A stretch of DNA of 58,988 bases from an uncultured Lachnospiraceae bacterium (lineage in GTDB: Bacteria > Bacillota > Clostridia > Lachnospirales > Lachnospiraceae): NCBI GenBank assembly GCA_934317845.1, contig CAKRES010000019.1, positions 1-58,988 on the forward strand, in the 5' to 3' direction. Below the pieces are notes generated by a model. It saw only the letters and a list, made by a program, of their open reading frames with translations. It had not been told where the DNA came from and searched no databases. Shown piece after piece: positions 8,587 through 17,972 of this stretch. The number at the start of each line of letters is the position of its first letter. Position 1 is the stretch's first letter. The position numbers were made by a program, and so were the translations under genes.

Positions 8587-11466
8587 CTATTCATGCTTGC
8601 CTTTTTCAAGCAATGGTTTTAAATATTGTCCTGTAAAAGATTCGGAAACGTCTGCGATCTCTTCCGGTGTTCCACTTGCCACAACCGTTCCGCCTCCGGC
8701 TCCACCTTCTGGTCCCATATCCACAATATAGTCTGCCGTCTTGATCACTTCCAAGTTATGCTCAATGACAACGACTGTATTACCACCTTCCCGCAGTCTT
8801 TGTAAAATATCCACCAGCTTATGCACATCGGCAAAATGCAGTCCTGTTGTCGGCTCATCCAAAATATAAATGGTCTTTCCCGTGCTTCTTCTGGAAAGTT
8901 CCGTTGCCAGCTTGACACGCTGTGCTTCTCCACCAGACAGCGTCGTAGATGGCTGTCCCAGTTTGATATAAGACAGTCCCACATCTCTTAATGTCTCGAT
9001 CTTTCGGGAAATGGATGGAACAGAAGCAAAGAACTCACAGGCTTCTTCTACCGTCATATCCAGCACATCGTAAATGGATTTTCCCTTGTATTTGACTTCC
9101 AGCGTCTCTCTGTTATAACGCTTTCCACCACATACCTCGCATGGCACATAGATATCCGGAAGAAAATGCATCTCGATCTTGATGATTCCATCTCCACGAC
9201 ATGCCTCGCAGCGTCCCCCACTCACATTAAAACTGAACCGTCCCTTTTTGTACCCCATTGCCTTTGCATCCTTTGTGGCTGCAAACAGATCTCTGATCTG
9301 ATCAAACACGCCGGTATAAGTAGCAGGGTTGGAACGGGGACTGCGTCCGATCGGAGATTGATCGATCGCAATGATCTTGTCCAACTGTTCGATTCCTAAT
9401 ATTTTCTTATGCTTTCCGGCTTTCATATGCGCCCGGTTGAGTTTCTTTGCCAGACTCTTATAAAGGATCTCATTTACCAGCGAACTCTTTCCGGAACCGG
9501 ATACTCCCGTGACACAGGTCATCACACCAAGTGGGATCTTCACATCAATGTTCTTCAGATTGTTCTGTGCCGCACCCTTGACGGTCAGCCATCCCGTTGG
9601 CTTTTTACGCTCTTTCGGAATCGGAATATACTTGCGTCCACTTAAGTAATCTCCGGTAATGGAATTTGGATTGTCCATGATCTCCTGCGCTGTTCCGGTA
9701 GCGATTACTTCTCCACCATGCTCACCGGCTCCGGGACCGATATCCACAATATAATCGGCGGCATACATCGTATCTTCATCATGCTCTACCACGATCAGGG
9801 TATTTCCAAGGTCTCTTAAATTCTTTAGGGCATGGATCAGCTTGTCATTGTCGCGCTGATGCAGTCCGATACTCGGCTCATCTAAAATATATGCAACGCC
9901 CACCAGACCGGATCCAATCTGTGTCGCCAGACGGATACGCTGCGCCTCTCCACCGGACAGACTTCCGGTATTACGTGCCAGCGTCAGATAGTTGAGTCCT
10001 ACTTCGCGTAAGAAGCCAAGACGTGCCCGGATCTCCTTTAACACTTGCGCCCCGATCAGCTTCTGCCGGTCCGTCAACATCAGGGATTCCATAAACAGAT
10101 ACAGATCATCGATCGACAGCTCCGTCACATCCGAAATATTTTTGTCACCGATCGTTACAGCTAAGGATTCCGGTTTCAGACGTTTTCCATGACAGGATTC
10201 ACAAGGCGTGATCGTCATGAAACTTTCATATTCGGCTTTCATCGTTTCCGAAGATACCTCACGATAACGCCGCTGCACGTTGCGGAGCAGTCCTTCAAAG
10301 GCAACATCATAAACGCCCTCACCGCGCTGCCCTTTGTAATGCACCTTGACCTCTTCTCCATTGGTTCCATATAAAATAATGTTGCGGATCTCCTCCGGAT
10401 AATCCTGAAATGGAGTAGAGAGAGAAAACTGATACCGCTCAGAAAGAGCATTTAGCACCGCTCTTGTAAAACTTTTGGGATTGGTACAGGAAGCCCATCC
10501 CGTCACAACGATCGCCCCCTCATCGATACTGAGGCTTTCATCCGGGATCATGAGCTCTAAATCAAATTCCATCACGTAACCAAGTCCGGTACAAAGTGGA
10601 CACGCACCAAATGGGTTATTGAAGGAAAAGCTGCGCGGCTCGATCTCATCAATGCTGATTCCGCAGTCCGGACAGGAAAAGCTGTCGCTCATCTGCATCC
10701 GCTCTCCTCCGATCACATCTACAACAAGCAGTCCTTCCGAAAGCTTTAACACTGTTTCGATCGAATCAGCCAGACGCTTCTCTATCCCTTCTTTCACCTT
10801 CAATCGGTCTACAACAATCTCGATTGTATGCTTTTTGTTCTTATCCAATGTGATCTCTTCCGACAGATCGTACATGGAACCATCCACATTGACGCGCACA
10901 AAACCACTCTTTTTCGCCTGGGAGAATACCTTCTCATGCCGTCCCTTTCTTCCCCGTACAACCGGAGCAAGGAGCTGAAATTTCGTTCCTTCCGGAAGAT
11001 TACAGATCACATCTACCATCTGGTCTACTGTCTGCCGCTCGATCACCTTTCCACATTTTGGACAGTGTGGGATACCGATCCTCGCGTAAAGCAGACGAAA
11101 ATAATCATAGATCTCCGTCACTGTTCCTACCGTAGAACGCGGATTTCGGTTGGTTGATTTCTGGTCAATACTGATTGCCGGACTCAAGCCCTCAATTTTT
11201 TCCACATCCGGTTTCTCCATCTGTCCTAAAAACTGCCGGGCATAAGAAGACAGGGATTCCATATAGCGACGTTGTCCCTCTGCATAGATCGTATCAAATG
11301 CCAGAGAAGATTTTCCTGAACCGGATAATCCGGTCAGTACGACAAACTGGTCTCTTGGTATATCAATGTCTATATTCTTTAAATTATGCTCCTTTGCTCC
11401 GCGGATCCGGATCATATTTTTCGCATTTATCATATTTTTAACAACCGTGTCCTGTGCTTTACTCAT
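8587..11466 (-). CDS. uvrA: Excinuclease ABC subunit A
   Basis: Damage-recognition ATPase of nucleotide excision repair; it loads UvrB at lesions. The 959 residues include two ABC modules with Walker A GLSGSGKSSLAFDT and GVSGSGKSSL, two LSGGEAQR signatures, and zinc-finger cysteines (CPKCGK, CPDCG, CEACRGDG, CEVCGG). The length is normal for UvrA1, with a short N-terminal extension before IRIRGAKEHNLKNI. The ATG at 11466 has AGGAGT eight bases upstream. Only 12 bases separate it from the uvrB stop, so the two are co-transcribed and probably share SOS control through the site upstream of uvrB. Confidence 0.98.
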   Translation of the reverse strand: MSKAQDTVVKNMINAKNMIRIRGAKEHNLKNIDIDIPRDQFVVLTGLSGSGKSSLAFDTIYAEGQRRYMESLSSYARQFLGQMEKPDVEKIEGLSPAISIDQKSTNRNPRSTVGTVTEIYDYFRLLYARIGIPHCPKCGKVIERQTVDQMVDVICNLPEGTKFQLLAPVVRGRKGRHEKVFSQAKKSGFVRVNVDGSMYDLSEEITLDKNKKHTIEIVVDRLKVKEGIEKRLADSIETVLKLSEGLLVVDVIGGERMQMSDSFSCPDCGISIDEIEPRSFSFNNPFGACPLCTGLGYVMEFDLELMIPDESLSIDEGAIVVTGWASCTNPKSFTRAVLNALSERYQFSLSTPFQDYPEEIRNIILYGTNGEEVKVHYKGQRGEGVYDVAFEGLLRNVQRRYREVSSETMKAEYESFMTITPCESCHGKRLKPESLAVTIGDKNISDVTELSIDDLYLFMESLMLTDRQKLIGAQVLKEIRARLGFLREVGLNYLTLARNTGSLSGGEAQRIRLATQIGSGLVGVAYILDEPSIGLHQRDNDKLIHALKNLRDLGNTLIVVEHDEDTMYAADYIVDIGPGAGEHGGEVIATGTAQEIMDNPNSITGDYLSGRKYIPIPKERKKPTGWLTVKGAAQNNLKNIDVKIPLGVMTCVTGVSGSGKSSLVNEILYKSLAKKLNRAHMKAGKHKKILGIEQLDKIIAIDQSPIGRSPRSNPATYTGVFDQIRDLFAATKDAKAMGYKKGRFSFNVSGGRCEACRGDGIIKIEMHFLPDIYVPCEVCGGKRYNRETLEVKYKGKSIYDVLDMTVEEACEFFASVPSISRKIETLRDVGLSYIKLGQPSTTLSGGEAQRVKLATELSRRSTGKTIYILDEPTTGLHFADVHKLVDILQRLREGGNTVVVIEHNLEVIKTADYIVDMGPEGGAGGGTVVASGTPEEIADVSESFTGQYLKPLLEKGKHE

Positions 11467-11478
11467 TGTGGTTCACTC

Positions 11479-13467
11479 CTACTTATCCAAGTCCCTTAAC
11501 TCTTCTTTTACTTTCTTTAATTCATCACGAAGTTCTGCGGCCAGCTCGAAATTGAGTTCTGTGGCTGCCTGCTGCATCTGTTTTGTCAGTTTCTTTGCCA
11601 GTACCGTAAGTTCCTTCTCCGACATTGATTCCAGATCCTTTTTGAGATCCGGTTTCGCACTCTTATGATCCTCTGCAGTCACAGAGATCAGATCACGAAC
11701 CTCCTTTTTGATCGTTGTCGGAGTAATATGATGCTCCTCATTGTAAGCCTCCTGAATGGCTCTCCTCCGGTTAGTTTCCGAAATTGCAGCCTGCATGGAG
11801 TCTGTGATCGTATCAGCATACATGATCACATGGCCTTCACTGTTTCTGGCAGCACGTCCAATCGTCTGCACCAGAGAAGTCTCCGAACGTAAAAAGCCCT
11901 CCTTGTCAGCGTCCAGGATCGCAACCAGTGTGATCTCCGGAATATCAAGTCCCTCTCTGAGCAGGTTGATTCCCACCAGCACATCAAAAACTCCAAGCCG
12001 CAGATCTCTTACGATCTCCACACGCTCTAACGTATCAATATCCGAATGAAGATATTTCACCTTCACATCCATTTCCTTTAAATAATCGGTCAGATCCTCC
12101 GCCATTCGTTTTGTCAGTGTCGTAACAAGCACCTTGTTTCCATGTGAAGTCTCGCGGTTGATCTCCTGCAGCAGATCATCGATCTGTCCCTGTACCGGTC
12201 GCACCTCCACTTTCGGATCAAGCAATCCGGTCGGACGAATGATCTGTTCTGCACGCAGCATTTCATGCTCACCCTCATATACATTCGGTGTCGCCGATAC
12301 AAACAGCATCTGGTCAATCTTATCCTCAAATTCCTCAAAATTCAAAGGACGGTTATCCTTGGCAGATGGCAGGCGGAATCCAAAATCAACCAGCGAGGTC
12401 TTTCTCGCCTGGTCTCCTGCGTACATTCCCCTCACCTGCGGAATCGTAATATGCGATTCATCAACGATCATTAGATAATCATCAAAGAAGTCGAGCAGTG
12501 TACTCGGTGTTGCACCGGGTGCCTTTCCTGCAAAGATACGGCTGTAGTTCTCAATACCGGAACAAAAACCGGTTTCCCGCAGCATTTCGATATCAAAATT
12601 CGTGCGCTCCGCGATTCGCTGCGCCTCGATCAGTTTATCATTCTCCTTAAAATAAGCCACCCGCTCTTTCATTTCCCGTTCCATTTCCGAAAGAGCCGCT
12701 TCCATACGTTCCGGTGCCACAACATAATGTGATGCCGGGAAAATGGCAACAAAGTTCATCACACGCTTGATCTCTCCGGTCAGAATGTCAAACTCTGTGA
12801 TCCGGTCGATCTCGTCTCCGAAAAACTCTACCCGGATACCGTCTTCAAAAGTAGAAACCGGAACAATCTCTAATACATCCCCGCGTACCCGGAAAGTACC
12901 ACGCTGAAAATCCATATCATTTCTGGTATATTGAATATCGATCAACTGATGAATAACTTCATCCCGGTCCTTTTCCATACCGGGGCGAAGGGAAAGCATC
13001 ATGTGGCGGTAATCTTCCGGATTACCAATACCATAGATACAGGAAACACTGGAGATGATGATCACATCCCTGCGCTCGATCAGTGCCGCCGTAGCGGAAT
13101 GGCGGAGTTTATCGATCTCATCATTGATCGAAGAATCCTTCTCAATATAGGTGTCTGTGGAAGGCACATATGCCTCCGGCTGATAATAATCGTAATAGGA
13201 AACAAAATACTCGACTGCATTGTTGGGAAAAAATTCTTTAAACTCACTGTAAAGCTGTGCAGCAAGTGTTTTGTTATGTGCCAGAATGATCGTTGGTTTA
13301 TTGAGAGCAGCGATCACATTCGCCATCGTAAAGGTCTTACCCGATCCTGTCACACCAAGCAGCGTTTCAAACTGATTTCCTTTTTTAAATCCATCTACCA
13401 GCTTCCTGATCGCCTGCGGCTGATCTCCGGTCGGCTGGTATTCTGATACTAATTCAAAATGATCCAT
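11479..13467 (-). CDS. uvrB: Excinuclease ABC subunit B
   Basis: Helicase-like damage-verification subunit of UvrABC. The 662 residues begin at MDHFELVSEYQPTGDQPQAI, the canonical UvrB N-terminus. Walker A GVTGSGKTFT, the beta-hairpin region EAYVPSTDTYIEKDSS, DESH (motif II) and the helicase C-terminal motifs TIGRAARNSEGH are present, and a UVR domain lies at about 620-655. ATG 13467 is preceded by GAGGATAATAAG. An open frame extends 28 codons upstream, but that part spans the terminator and promoter described below and is not expected to be translated. It is the first gene of a uvrBA operon. Confidence 0.98.
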   Translation of the reverse strand: MDHFELVSEYQPTGDQPQAIRKLVDGFKKGNQFETLLGVTGSGKTFTMANVIAALNKPTIILAHNKTLAAQLYSEFKEFFPNNAVEYFVSYYDYYQPEAYVPSTDTYIEKDSSINDEIDKLRHSATAALIERRDVIIISSVSCIYGIGNPEDYRHMMLSLRPGMEKDRDEVIHQLIDIQYTRNDMDFQRGTFRVRGDVLEIVPVSTFEDGIRVEFFGDEIDRITEFDILTGEIKRVMNFVAIFPASHYVVAPERMEAALSEMEREMKERVAYFKENDKLIEAQRIAERTNFDIEMLRETGFCSGIENYSRIFAGKAPGATPSTLLDFFDDYLMIVDESHITIPQVRGMYAGDQARKTSLVDFGFRLPSAKDNRPLNFEEFEDKIDQMLFVSATPNVYEGEHEMLRAEQIIRPTGLLDPKVEVRPVQGQIDDLLQEINRETSHGNKVLVTTLTKRMAEDLTDYLKEMDVKVKYLHSDIDTLERVEIVRDLRLGVFDVLVGINLLREGLDIPEITLVAILDADKEGFLRSETSLVQTIGRAARNSEGHVIMYADTITDSMQAAISETNRRRAIQEAYNEEHHITPTTIKKEVRDLISVTAEDHKSAKPDLKKDLESMSEKELTVLAKKLTKQMQQAATELNFELAAELRDELKKVKEELRDLDK

Positions 13468-13493
13468 CTTATTATCCTCATATAAAACAAAAT

Positions 13494-13521
13494 AAAGAAC
13501 AGGCGAGACCACCTGTTCTTT
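13494..13521 (-). terminator. Terminator between ctp and uvrB
   Basis: A perfect ten-base inverted repeat, AAAGAACAGG/CCTGTTCTTT with an eight-base loop, followed on the minus strand by the T-rich ATTTTGTTTT. It ends the envelope operon. Its 5' arm overlaps the predicted uvrB transcription start. Confidence 0.8.
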
Positions 13522-13522
13522 G

Positions 13523-13551
13523 ATTATAGCATAGCGTTTTGAAAAACTCAA
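13523..13551 (-). promoter_or_regulatory. uvrB promoter
   Basis: TTGAGT (13546-13551), a 17-base spacer and a perfect TATAAT (13523-13528). The expected start point near 13516 falls inside the terminator hairpin, so uvrB transcripts would lack a complete 5' arm. Confidence 0.75.
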
Positions 13552-13559
13552 CGAATTTT

Positions 13560-13573
13560 CGAATATACGTTCT
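13560..13573. promoter_or_regulatory. Probable LexA (DinR-type) SOS operator
   Basis: The site CGAATATACGTTCT fits the Gram-positive LexA box pattern GAAC-N4-GTTC with one mismatch (GAAT ATAC GTTC). It lies about nine bases upstream of the uvrB -35 element. uvrB is a classical SOS gene in Firmicutes, which supports the call. Confidence 0.55.
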
Positions 13574-13579
13574 TGTATA

Positions 13580-14773
13580 TTATTCCATTTTCCCTTTGAT
13601 CACTTCAATTGCTTTTTGCAACTGGTTATCCTGATCCTTGTTGTATACTTCTCCCGTCTGTTTTGAAGCATCGTATTCGATCTCCACGTCCGGAGCAATT
13701 CCTTTTCCATGGATACACGTACCGTTTGGAGTAAAGTATTTGGAAATGGTAAGCTTTACTGCCGAACCATCATTTAACGAAAATACCTTCTGTACGATAC
13801 CCTTTCCAAAGGTAGTGGTTCCAACGATCGTTCCGATACCGTAATCTTTTACGGCACCTGTAAAAATCTCAGAAGCACTGGCACTATTTCCATTGACCAG
13901 CACTACCAGCGGAAGTTTAAATTCATGATCACCGGAAGAACTGTACGTTTCTCCCTTTCCATTTTTATCCTTTGTATAAACGATCGTTCCCTTTGGCAGC
14001 ATGTTGTCAAGCATATCAACTACGGTTCCTAACACACCGCCCGGATTATCACGCAGGTCAATGATCAAACCTTTCATCCCCTGCTGCTCAAGATCATTTA
14101 ATGCCTTTTTATATTGATCTGCCGTAACAAGATCAAACTCTGAGATCTGGATATATCCAATCTTATTTTTCAACATTTCTGATGTGATCGTTGGCACATC
14201 CACACTGCGGCGTTCGATTTCAAATGTATATTCCTTTCCGTCAGACGGTCTTTGGAAGGTTACCTTTACTTTGCTTCCCTCTTCACCACGGATCTTTGCT
14301 ACGACATTATCCAGATCCATGTCCTTGATATCTGTTCCTTCGACGGCAGTGATATAATCATCTGCCCGCACTCCTGCTTTGTAAGCAGGACCATTTTCAA
14401 ATGCTTTTACGACTTTAACATATCCGGTTGAAGTATCGGCACGCACCGAAACACCAATTCCCACATAGCTTCCGGAAGTCTCTTCCTGCAGCTTGTCATA
14501 CTCCTCTTTCGTATAATATACGGAATACGGATCATCCAGTCCGTTTAAAATACCCTTGTAAATATTTTCTTCGACATTTTCCTCATCGACGTCATTCAGA
14601 TAATATGTCTTGATCAGATCATTGATCTTGTCAGCCTTATCTTCAATCCGCTCTGTTGCGGTTTTGTTTCCAAATGAACATCCGGCACTGAATGACAAAA
14701 CAACCATCATTACACAAATGATACATAATATATTTTTGCCATGCTGCTTCAAAAACTGTTTCATCTGTTTCAC
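13580..14773 (-). CDS. S41 family C-terminal processing peptidase (lipoprotein)
   Basis: 397 residues. The N-terminus has a hydrophobic segment ending in a lipobox (FSAGC), so the protein is probably lipid-anchored outside the membrane. A PDZ domain covers about 90-165 and the S41 protease domain about 185-360. The nucleophile Ser lies in GNSASASEIF and the general-base Lys in TTFGKGIVQ, the Ser-Lys dyad of CtpA/CtpB enzymes. The start may be GTG 14773 or ATG 14764; both have a purine-rich site upstream. It follows an M23 peptidase gene by 40 bases and ends the ftsEX operon. A role in trimming envelope hydrolases or their regulators is inferred from that context. Confidence 0.93.
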   Translation of the reverse strand: MKQMKQFLKQHGKNILCIICVMMVVLSFSAGCSFGNKTATERIEDKADKINDLIKTYYLNDVDEENVEENIYKGILNGLDDPYSVYYTKEEYDKLQEETSGSYVGIGVSVRADTSTGYVKVVKAFENGPAYKAGVRADDYITAVEGTDIKDMDLDNVVAKIRGEEGSKVKVTFQRPSDGKEYTFEIERRSVDVPTITSEMLKNKIGYIQISEFDLVTADQYKKALNDLEQQGMKGLIIDLRDNPGGVLGTVVDMLDNMLPKGTIVYTKDKNGKGETYSSSGDHEFKLPLVVLVNGNSASASEIFTGAVKDYGIGTIVGTTTFGKGIVQKVFSLNDGSAVKLTISKYFTPNGTCIHGKGIAPDVEIEYDASKQTGEVYNKDQDNQLQKAIEVIKGKME

Positions 14774-14813
14774 CCTGCTTTCCTTAGTTTACTTTATGTT
14801 ATTACATTCTTTT

Positions 14814-16280
14814 TTATTCACTGTCCGGATCACTATCATCCTTCAGATCACTACTCTTTTTACCCTTATCACCTACGTCATCTGCCTCTGTCGTGTAAGC
14901 TGACGTATCACTGTCTTCCCGCTTGATATTTGCTTCGTCATCTTTCTGGTTTGTGGTAGTATTCGTAAGTGAATCGGAATCCGTATCCGGTGTATCAGAC
15001 TCTTTATAATCCGCCTCATCGCTGCTGCTCGTACTCTTCAAATACGGGATCGGATTGACATATGTTCCATTCTTTCTTACTCCAAAATGGCAGTGTGGTC
15101 CGGTCGACCATCCGGTCGAACCACTGAGCGCGATCTTCTGTCCACGCTTCACCTGATCTCCTACGGATACCAACAGCTTGGAATTATGCATGTAAACGGT
15201 ACTGATACCGCCACCATGGTTGATCATCACATAGTTACCTGCACTGCTGCTGTAGGTAGAAACCGCAACGACACCATCTGCCGCTGCATAGATCCCGCAT
15301 CCGGATGGCACGGCAATATCAATTCCGGCATGCAGTCTTCTCGTTCCGGTAAGCGGATGCACACGGTAGCCATACTTTGATGTGATCTGATAATGTCCCG
15401 GTGCCGGCCATAAAAATTTACCGCCGGAATATGTGCTTGGGAGATCATCAAAGATCTCATCGTCATCATAGCTTTCCTCCGCTGCCTGGATCTGTGCTTC
15501 CTTTTTGTCTTCCTCGTCCTCATAATATTTGATCAGCTTTGATGCTGCCTTGATATTATGATTGTACACATCAAGCTCCTTGGATTTGCTCTCTAACAGT
15601 TTTGTCACCACATCACGCTCCGTCTGAAGTGACTGTGTGATCGTAGCAAGCTCCTCCTGCTTTGTGGAGATCACCTGCTCTTTTTCTGAAATAGACTGCA
15701 GGGAGCTGCGGTACTGTTTCAACAGTTTATTGTCATACTTCTGGATCTGGCTTGTCAGTGTTGAACGGTTCAACATATCTCCGAAGGAAGTAGAACCTGC
15801 CATCGCATCAAGAAACGTGCCGTTTCCATGCTCATACATGTAACGGATGCGAAGTTTCATCGAACTGTACTGTTTCTGTTCAATCAGACGATCCTGCTCC
15901 AATTCAAGCTGAACTTTTTTTAAATTCTCCTCAATACCTTCCTGCTGTTTCACCATATTGATCAGATCATCTTCCAGCTGCGCCACCTTCTGGTCAAGCT
16001 CCCCCATATACCGGATCACGTTGGTCTTCAGATCTTCAAATCCACTCAAAATGACTTCTGCACTCTTTTTACTATCCTTTAAGTCTGCCAAGGAGGAGCG
16101 GATCTGTGCCACAGACTCTGTCGTTGTTTCCGTCTGGTCGTCATCCTGCTCTGCCTCTGTCTGTTCCTCCCCCTTCGCCATAAGCGGAAGGCTGCGGTAA
16201 AACATTACACCAAAAAGAGCCAGGACTACAACAGTCAGCATTAGTATATAACGTTTTTTTCGATTACTCGGTTGCGTCAT
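14814..16280 (-). CDS. M23 family metallopeptidase with N-terminal coiled coil (EnvC/PcsB-position murein hydrolase factor)
   Basis: 488 residues. One N-terminal transmembrane or signal segment (about 10-30) is followed by a long coiled coil (about 50-275, rich in E, K, Q and L). An M23 LytM domain (about 285-415) carries HxGxD in RRLHAGIDIAVPSG and the HCHFGV motif in GWSTGPHCHFGVRKNG, so the zinc ligands appear intact. An acidic, Ser/Thr/Asp-rich tail of about 75 residues follows, which is unusual. The gene lies 12 bases after ftsX. Coiled-coil murein hydrolases are known partners of FtsEX (EnvC in E. coli, PcsB in streptococci, CwlO in Bacillus), so activation through FtsEX at the division site or side wall is the likely job. 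Confidence 0.9.
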   Translation of the reverse strand: MTQPSNRKKRYILMLTVVVLALFGVMFYRSLPLMAKGEEQTEAEQDDDQTETTTESVAQIRSSLADLKDSKKSAEVILSGFEDLKTNVIRYMGELDQKVAQLEDDLINMVKQQEGIEENLKKVQLELEQDRLIEQKQYSSMKLRIRYMYEHGNGTFLDAMAGSTSFGDMLNRSTLTSQIQKYDNKLLKQYRSSLQSISEKEQVISTKQEELATITQSLQTERDVVTKLLESKSKELDVYNHNIKAASKLIKYYEDEEDKKEAQIQAAEESYDDDEIFDDLPSTYSGGKFLWPAPGHYQITSKYGYRVHPLTGTRRLHAGIDIAVPSGCGIYAAADGVVAVSTYSSSAGNYVMINHGGGISTVYMHNSKLLVSVGDQVKRGQKIALSGSTGWSTGPHCHFGVRKNGTYVNPIPYLKSTSSSDEADYKESDTPDTDSDSLTNTTTNQKDDEANIKREDSDTSAYTTEADDVGDKGKKSSDLKDDSDPDSE

Positions 16281-16292
16281 TTTCTCACATCC

Positions 16293-17201
16293 TTATACCT
16301 GCAAATGTTTGCGTACTGTAATCATACTGCCCATAAGTCCAATGCCCAGTCCCAGCACAAGGCAAAGTGGGATCAGATAGCAAAAGATCTGTCCGGATGG
16401 CATCAGCGTCAGCCAGGATGCCATTTGGGAAAGCTCTCCTTCCGCCATCTTTAACAATAATTCATACAGTAAAAATAATAACACAAGTGGGATCAGTGCG
16501 CCACTGATTCCCAGTACAACACCTTCCACAATAAATGGTCCCCGGATAAAATGATCCGTTGCGCCGATCAGACGCATAATGGCAATCTCCTCTTTCCGGA
16601 CGGAAATTCCCACCACCACAGTATTACTGATCAAAAAGACAGCTACAAAAAACAGGATCAGGATCAATGTAATAGAAGATATGCTGATAACCCGGTTCAG
16701 TTTATTAAGACTGTCCATCGTTGACTGCGGACTGTTGACATACCGTACTCCGGTGATATGTTCCAAATATTTTGTGATCGTTTTCTGATACTTGATATCC
16801 TTTAACGTCACCACATAAGAATCGGAATCTCCCAGTGGATTGTCATCCCCAAAGCTTGCCACCAGGTCCTCATTGTCCGCATAATATTCCTTGGAAAATT
16901 CTGCCCATGCTTCATCTGCAGATTTGTACTTTGCCTGTGCCACTTCCTTTCTGGCACTGATATTTTTTCCAATCTCTGCAATCTGTTCTGCTGTAATATC
17001 CTTTTTAAAATAAACGGAAATGGTAACCGTCGACTCTGCACTGTCCACAATATGGTGAAAATTGATCAGAATAGTCAAAAATACACCCAGCATAAACAGA
17101 CAGGCGATCATCGTACCTAAAGATGCCAGAGAGAACATGCGGTTTCTGCCAATGCTTTTCAATCCCTGCCTGATACTATAAGCCAAAGCTTTCATGCTCA
17201 T
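16293..17201 (-). CDS. ftsX: Cell division ABC transporter permease-like protein FtsX
   Basis: 302 residues with four membrane segments, one N-terminal and three C-terminal, flanking an extracellular loop of about 130 residues: the FtsX layout. The start MSMKALAYSIRQGLKSI at 17201 is chosen because AGGAGG lies eight bases upstream. It overlaps the 3' end of ftsE by 26 bases, so the two are translationally coupled. FtsX passes the ATPase signal of FtsE to periplasmic or extracytoplasmic peptidoglycan hydrolases; here the next gene encodes a suitable one. Confidence 0.95.
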   Translation of the reverse strand: MSMKALAYSIRQGLKSIGRNRMFSLASLGTMIACLFMLGVFLTILINFHHIVDSAESTVTISVYFKKDITAEQIAEIGKNISARKEVAQAKYKSADEAWAEFSKEYYADNEDLVASFGDDNPLGDSDSYVVTLKDIKYQKTITKYLEHITGVRYVNSPQSTMDSLNKLNRVISISSITLILILFFVAVFLISNTVVVGISVRKEEIAIMRLIGATDHFIRGPFIVEGVVLGISGALIPLVLLFLLYELLLKMAEGELSQMASWLTLMPSGQIFCYLIPLCLVLGLGIGLMGSMITVRKHLQV

Positions 17202-17874
17202 ACTGGTATCCTCCTTTTTCATCGCTGATCAACACACCATGCTTCAGCGTAATGACGCGCCGCTGCATCTGATTGACAATGTCCCGGTTATGTGTCACCA
17301 CCATCACAGTAGTTCCCCGTTCATTGATACGCTCTAATAATTTCATGATCTCATTGGAATTGACCGGATCTAAGTTTCCGGTCGGTTCATCTGCCAGGAT
17401 CATAGCCGGACGGTTCGCCAAGGCTCTGGCAAGTGCCACTCTCTGCTGCTCTCCACCGGAAAGCTCCCGTGGATAAGCCCGCTCCTTATTGGCAAGTCCC
17501 ACCATTGATAACAGCTCCGGTACCCGTATCTTAATATCCTTTGTAGAGGCTTCCACTACACGCATCGCAAACGCAATGTTTTCATAAACCGTCCGGTCAG
17601 GGAGCAGTCTGAAATCCTGAAACACGGTCCCGATCTGTCTTCTGATATACGGAATTCCTTTGTGGTTGACCGTTGCAAGATCGTTATTCATCACGATCAC
17701 CTGCCCCTCTGTCGGAGTAAGCTCTTTTAACAAAAGCTTCATCAGCGTAGTCTTACCCGAACCGCTGCTTCCAACCACAAAGACAAATTCTCCCCTATTC
17801 ACCTGAAAACTGATATTATCAAGAGCTCGTGTCCCCCCCGGATACACTAACGAAACCTGATTGAGTGTGATCAT
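17176..17874 (-). CDS. ftsE: Cell division ATP-binding protein FtsE
   Basis: 232-residue ABC ATPase. Walker A is GSSGSGKT, the signature is LSGGEQQR and Walker B runs into MILADEPTGN; the first residues ITLNQVSLVYPGGTRALDNI are typical of FtsE. The ATG has AAGGAG six bases upstream. It is the first gene of ftsE-ftsX-M23-ctp. With FtsX it forms a membrane complex controlling peptidoglycan hydrolysis during division and elongation. A 10-base inverted repeat lies immediately upstream and may matter for its expression. Confidence 0.96.
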   Translation of the reverse strand: MITLNQVSLVYPGGTRALDNISFQVNRGEFVFVVGSSGSGKTTLMKLLLKELTPTEGQVIVMNNDLATVNHKGIPYIRRQIGTVFQDFRLLPDRTVYENIAFAMRVVEASTKDIKIRVPELLSMVGLANKERAYPRELSGGEQQRVALARALANRPAMILADEPTGNLDPVNSNEIMKLLERINERGTTVMVVTHNRDIVNQMQRRVITLKHGVLISDEKGGYQYEHESFGL

Positions 17875-17895
17875 AAAAAACTCCTTTACTTAGAT

Positions 17896-17940
17896 ATATC
17901 GTAATATACGCAGATAGTATGTCCACGCACATTACGATAT
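17896..17940. repeat. Inverted repeat upstream of ftsE
   Basis: Perfect ten-base arms, ATATCGTAAT (17896-17905) and ATTACGATAT (17931-17940), separated by 25 bases. They lie in the 98-base gap before ftsE and end about 20 bases from its start codon. It could fold in the leader RNA or be an operator with spaced half-sites. No T-run follows, so it is not an ordinary terminator. Confidence 0.6.
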
Positions 17941-17972
17941 CCTCCCTGTTTGCTATGAAATTACGAACCGTT

